A stretch of 64,000 nt of DNA from NCBI RefSeq assembly GCF_000468115.1, contig NZ_AVQI01000016.1, forward strand, positions 1 to 64,000. The letters are read 5' to 3'. Positions within the stretch are counted from its first letter, which is position 1. Each line of letters starts with the position of its first letter. The DNA comes from Treponema socranskii subsp. socranskii VPI DR56BR1116 = ATCC 35536 (GTDB lineage Bacteria > Spirochaetota > Spirochaetia > Treponematales > Treponemataceae). Shown piece after piece: positions 61,301 to 64,000 of this stretch. Below the pieces are notes generated by a model that worked only from the letters and a program-made list of their open reading frames with translations, was not told the DNA's origin and ran no database searches. The position numbers and the translations under genes were made by a program.

Positions 61301-62898
61301 AGACCTGCGGAGATGTCGGCGACGGACGCACCTTCTTTTTGCGCCTGTTTGACGCGGCTGTTCATAAATACGGTACACCGGCTTCCCAAGTCGACGGGCT
61401 TTTCGGCGCGCAGCGCCCTTTTGCTGAACTCGCGTACATCCATACCCATCGTGCGCGCAAAATTGTCGAGAAAGCTGCCGCAGCCGGAAGAGCAGGCTTC
61501 GTTCAATTGAATGGAAACGATGGCTCCGTCTTTCATGCGAAGGCATTTCATATCCTGCCCGCCGATGTCGAGTAAAAATTCGACGCCCGGCACGAAAAAG
61601 TCCGCCGCGCGGAAATGCGTTATCGTTTCTACTTCGCCCGCATCGACGTTGAGTGCCGCTTGAAAGAGCGCTTCTCCGTAGCCGGTCGAAACCGCGCGCG
61701 CGATGTACACATCTTTCGGAAGCCGCGCATAGAGTCCTTTTAAAACTTTGACGGCAAGGTCGACGGGATTGCCCGCGTTCGCCGCATAAAAATCCCACAG
61801 GATTCTTCCTTCCTGATCGATGAGCACGGCTTTCGTCGTCGTGGAACCCGCATCGAGGCCGAGAAAGACGGGGCCTTTGACAGAATCCAAATCGCCGCGC
61901 TTCGCTTTTTCTTTTGCATGCCGACTGACAAATTCGTCGAGATCGCTTTGGCTTTTAAACAGCGGCTCCAAGCGCTGCACTTCGCTGAGTTCCGCGCCGA
62001 CGAGATTCGAAAGGCTGCTTCTGAAATCGGCGACCGTCGGAAAAATAAAATCCGGCATACCCGAATAGCGGCGGTCGGCCGAATACGCGCAGCCCTGCGC
62101 GACGAAAAGCTGGGAGTTTTCCGGGACGATGATTTCGTCGTCTTTTAATTTCAGCGTAACGATAAAGCGTTCACGCAGCTGATCCATAAAGTGGAGCGGG
62201 CCGCCCAAAAACGCGACGTGACCGCGTATCGGCTTTCCGCACGCAAGACCGGAAATCGTTTGGTTGACGACGGCTTGAAAAATGGACGCGGCGATATCTT
62301 CGCGACGGGCGCCTTCGTTGATGAGCGGCTGCACGTCGGTTTTCGCAAAAACGCCGCAACGTGCGGCAATCGGGTAGATCGTGTGCGCGTCTTTTGCAAG
62401 CGTATTGAGACCGTCGGCGTCCGTTTCAAGGAGAGCGGCCATCTGATCGATAAAGGCGCCGGTACCGCCCGCGCACGTACCGTTCATGCGCTGCTCCACG
62501 CCGCCTTTAAAATACGTAATCTTCGCATCTTCGCCGCCGAGTTCGATGACGACATCGGTGAGCGGAATGATCGTTTTGACGGCAGTCGTCGCCGCGATAA
62601 CTTCCTGAATAAACGGAACGGAAAGCCACTGCGACACGGACAATCCTCCCGAACCGGTCACTTTGACGGTAACCGCTCGTTCCGCTCCTCCCGCGATATT
62701 TTTTTCGAGGAAGTCGAGAGCTTTGTTTACGACGGATATGATCGTGCTGCGGATATCGGCACGGTGACGTTCGTAGTCGCTGTATATGAGCGTATCGTCG
62801 TCGTCGAGCACGGCAATCTTTACGGTCGTCGAGCCGACATCGATGCCTATACGGATCGGAAGCAATTCATTATGTAAAGCACTTTGTGTTACTGCCAT
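58339..62898 (-). CDS. giant acyl-CoA dehydratase activase-related protein (BcrAD/BadFG type, DUF2229)
   Basis: A 1519-residue cytoplasmic protein. It has two ASKHA ATPase domains: IGIDVGSTTVKIAVLDDD (near 16) and LGLDAGSTTTKAVLID (near 345). Each carries the cluster-binding cysteine region (NGTCAGGTGAFIDQMA; EACSSGCGSFLDNFA). A Cys-rich linker (CGKCQNNC) and a DUF2229 plus dehydratase-like C-terminal half follow. Homologues activate 2-hydroxyacyl-CoA dehydratases by ATP-driven electron injection through a [4Fe-4S] cluster. The separate dehydratase subunits are not adjacent. The ATG at 62898 has AAGGA; the frame to 62967 lies in the promoter. Confidence 0.9.
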   Translation of the reverse strand: MAVTQSALHNELLPIRIGIDVGSTTVKIAVLDDDDTLIYSDYERHRADIRSTIISVVNKALDFLEKNIAGGAERAVTVKVTGSGGLSVSQWLSVPFIQEVIAATTAVKTIIPLTDVVIELGGEDAKITYFKGGVEQRMNGTCAGGTGAFIDQMAALLETDADGLNTLAKDAHTIYPIAARCGVFAKTDVQPLINEGARREDIAASIFQAVVNQTISGLACGKPIRGHVAFLGGPLHFMDQLRERFIVTLKLKDDEIIVPENSQLFVAQGCAYSADRRYSGMPDFIFPTVADFRSSLSNLVGAELSEVQRLEPLFKSQSDLDEFVSRHAKEKAKRGDLDSVKGPVFLGLDAGSTTTKAVLIDQEGRILWDFYAANAGNPVDLAVKVLKGLYARLPKDVYIARAVSTGYGEALFQAALNVDAGEVETITHFRAADFFVPGVEFLLDIGGQDMKCLRMKDGAIVSIQLNEACSSGCGSFLDNFARTMGMDVREFSKRALRAEKPVDLGSRCTVFMNSRVKQAQKEGASVADISAGLSYSVIKNALFKVIKLRKASDIGTKVVVQGGTFNNDAVLRAFENISGVHVFRPDVAGLMGAYGSALIAYDQWLDLSAPKPEEGPGAPRHEIRSGIATLSDLESFSVKLDLRRCGKCQNNCLLTINTFSTGGFERKFVTGNRCERGAELDGNVLDASNKKATNIEAGKEGKLPNMFAWKYARLFNNYIPLRAEDAPMGEVGIPRVLNMYENYPLWFTFFTALGFRVRLSSRSSRTVYEKGLETIPSESVCYPGKISHGHVESLLQQGVKFIFYPCAPYELQEDSTAGNHYNCPIVTSYPEVLRNNIDSLRQDASILYMDPFLPIYDKDRLAVRLAEELIPHFPELTKERISRAVDEAWKEEEKFRRDTEEKGIEAIEETIRRGANGIVLAGRPYHLDPEINHGIPELINDLGLAVFTEDSVAHLGSIERPLRIIDQWTYHNRLYRAASFVTGMPNIELVQLTSFGCGLDAVTADQVDEIMRAKGRMYTLIKIDEGANLGAVRIRIRSLIAAVKERERRHQKPVVKSASYRKQVFTKEMKYTHTIIAPQMSPIHFRLFQKAFEYSGYKFVVLDAVDPRAVDIGLRFVNNDACYPSILVTGQMIAALESGKYDLNHTSLIISQTGGGCRATNYIGFIRRALNDAGWGHIPVLSLNANGLEQNPGFKVTLPLLERLIMSSMIGDVLMRVLYRTRPYEKVQGSANALYEKWNGRAEIQLRSLSVRGFHKLVKNIIDDFDALPLLPIKKPRIGIVGEILVKFHPTANNQIVDTIEREGAEAVMPDMVNFFLYTFSTGIFRHEKLAFPKKTETIARLLVWFTERFRKPIEKYIRKSRRFDAPETIYEQMKSVDDIVQLGNITGEGWFLTAEMVELIKTGVPSIACVQPFACLPNHVTGKGMIKELRRRFPGANISAIDYDPGSSEVNQLNRLKLLLSNAPIGKHPDENEDGMIVMSDDSLVKPEIRFAEGAVSFTDFEPVAAGNRPPVLAPVHA

Positions 62899-62933
62899 AA
62901 ATTCCTTGTTAATTCTCTCCCGTTTTAGCTCTC

Positions 62934-62967
62934 CTACTATAATAGTAGTAAAGCATAAAATAGGCAA
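62934..62967 (-). promoter_or_regulatory. promoter with palindrome over the -10 box, activase gene
   Basis: On the minus strand TTGCCT (62967-62962), 17-nt spacer and TATTAT (62944-62939). The -10 box lies inside the 15-bp palindrome CTACTAT-A-ATAGTAG (62934-62948), a plausible repressor site. The start codon is 36 nt further on. Confidence 0.5.
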
Positions 62968-63085
62968 GTTGAACGATTTTACAAATTGACGGCAGGTGCG
63001 ATCCTATGCGCACATACGGTACCGTAAAAGATCCGCGCGATCCGCCGGGCACATAACGGCGCAAGCGAATCGCACGGTATTCGAT

Positions 63086-64000
63086 TTATTCACCCAAAAA
63101 CAATTTCAAATCGTCGTCGACGGTGCCGATCGTCGCAAGACCGAAATTCTTTACGAGCACGTTTAAAACATTGGGCGACAAAAACGCCGGGAGCGTGGGC
63201 CCGACGTGAATGTTTTTTACGCCGAGGTACAAAAGCGCAAGGAGCACGATGACGGCCTTTTGCTCGTACCACGCAATATTGAACGCGAGCGGCAGTTTAT
63301 TGATATCGTCGAGACCGAAAATCTCTTTGAGCTTGAGCGCGATGAGCGCGAGCGAATACGAATCGTTGCACTGCCCCGCATCCAAAACGCGCGGAATGCC
63401 GCCGATATCGCCGAGATTCAATTTATTGTATTTGTACTTTGCGCAACCCGCCGTCAAAATGACGACGTCTTTCGGAAGCCGCTTTGCGAATTCGGTGTAG
63501 TATTCGCGCGACTTCATCCTTCCGTCGCAGCCGCCCATCACGATGAATTTTCTGATCGCACCGGATTTTACCGCAGCGACGATTTTATCGGCAAGCGCAA
63601 AAACCTGCTCGTGCGCGAATCCTCCGACAATCGTTCCGCTTTCGATCTCTTCCGGCGGCTCGCAGCTTTTCGCCTGTTCGATGATCGCCGAAAAATCTTT
63701 TTTTTCGCCGTAAGAACCGGGAATGTGACGGCAGCCGGGAACGCCCGTCGCGCCCGTCGTCCACAAGCGGTCTTTGTAGCTGTCGGGAGGAATCACGACA
63801 CAGTTCGTCGTCATCAAAACGGGGCCGTGAAATTTTTCGAATTCTTCTTTTTGTTTCCACCACGCGTTTCCGTAGTTTCCGACAAAGTGCGGATATTTTT
63901 TAAATGCGGGATAGTAATTCGCCGGAAGCATTTCGGAATGCGTGTACACATCGACGCCCGTCCCCTGCGTCTGCTCCAAAAGCATTTCCATATCTTTCAT
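63086..64000 (-). CDS. hcp: hydroxylamine reductase (hybrid-cluster protein), C-terminal part
   Basis: The gene enters from the right edge; 304 C-terminal residues are present. Hcp reduces hydroxylamine or NO in anaerobes through a hybrid Fe-S-O cluster. Ligand regions are visible: [47 protein letters not shown] and NIAWYEQKA. The end [21 protein letters not shown] is typical. The internal methionine at the window edge is not the true start. It likely acts in nitrosative stress defence. Confidence 0.95.
   Translation of the reverse strand: MKDMEMLLEQTQGTGVDVYTHSEMLPANYYPAFKKYPHFVGNYGNAWWKQKEEFEKFHGPVLMTTNCVVIPPDSYKDRLWTTGATGVPGCRHIPGSYGEKKDFSAIIEQAKSCEPPEEIESGTIVGGFAHEQVFALADKIVAAVKSGAIRKFIVMGGCDGRMKSREYYTEFAKRLPKDVVILTAGCAKYKYNKLNLGDIGGIPRVLDAGQCNDSYSLALIALKLKEIFGLDDINKLPLAFNIAWYEQKAVIVLLALLYLGVKNIHVGPTLPAFLSPNVLNVLVKNFGLATIGTVDDDLKLFLGE

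Noticed and set aside
1-64000. tRNA, rRNA or insertion sequence with transposase
   Set aside because: No cloverleaf-like gene, no rRNA sequence and no transposase or integrase frame was recognised on either strand.

Overview
The window comes from a spirochaete of the genus Treponema or a close relative. The evidence is a SpiroCoCo-type giant coiled-coil protein, a CarD gene next to a fused ispDF gene, a phoH-pgpH-ybeY-corC-TPR gene order that I recall from Treponema pallidum, lipobox lipoproteins with a LolCDE-like exporter, and moderate G+C. Hybrid-cluster protein, a huge acyl-CoA dehydratase activase and an oxygen-sensitive-looking enzyme set suggest an anaerobe. The species cannot be named from sequence alone.

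Layout. 1-2800: the start of an FMN-binding lipoprotein (minus) diverges from a FGGY sugar kinase and an AraD-type epimerase. 2817-5318 (minus): a U32 family protein and a degenerate alpha/beta hydrolase. 5371-10484 (minus): one operon with a near-consensus promoter and a 16-bp inverted repeat, encoding a GntR regulator, an ABC ATPase, a fused permease, a solute-binding protein (SBP) split by a frameshift, and an ATC-hydrolase-like enzyme. 10648-17941 (plus): metA, a YesM/YesN-type two-component pair, a complete TctCBA tripartite transporter and an MgtC-like protein. 18061-26177 (plus): an orphan RelE-like toxin, then a chain of sensor-type SBP lipoprotein, histidine kinase, response regulator and a second ABC importer.

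26276-38396 (minus) holds mostly housekeeping genes: mcsA-mcsB-clpC, a LolCDE-like exporter, ftsY, two exported proteins and prfB. prfB carries the classical programmed +1 frameshift, so its real start lies upstream of the long open frame. Next come an orphan Cas2-like small protein and a divergent exported protein. 40214-46377 (minus) is the phoH-pgpH-ybeY-corC-TPR operon. 46961-49192 (plus) encodes CarD with a histone-like tail, then IspDF. 49250-64000 (minus) encodes SpiroCoCo, a HAD hydrolase, an EF-G-like GTPase, an exported protein, a 1519-residue dehydratase activase and the C-terminal part of hydroxylamine reductase.

Two long gene-free stretches stand out. 39834-40213 holds a terminator and a 271-bp element bounded by 17-bp inverted repeats. 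46378-46960 holds a mosaic of interleaved direct repeats and hairpins between divergent genes. The most interesting candidates for new biology are the GntR/ABC/ATC-hydrolase operon together with the SBP-kinase-regulator chain whose sensor SBP resembles that operon's SBP, the McsB and alpha/beta-hydrolase homologues that lack catalytic residues, the orphan Cas2-like protein, and several genes whose -10 boxes lie only 6-9 nt before the start codon, suggesting leaderless mRNAs.
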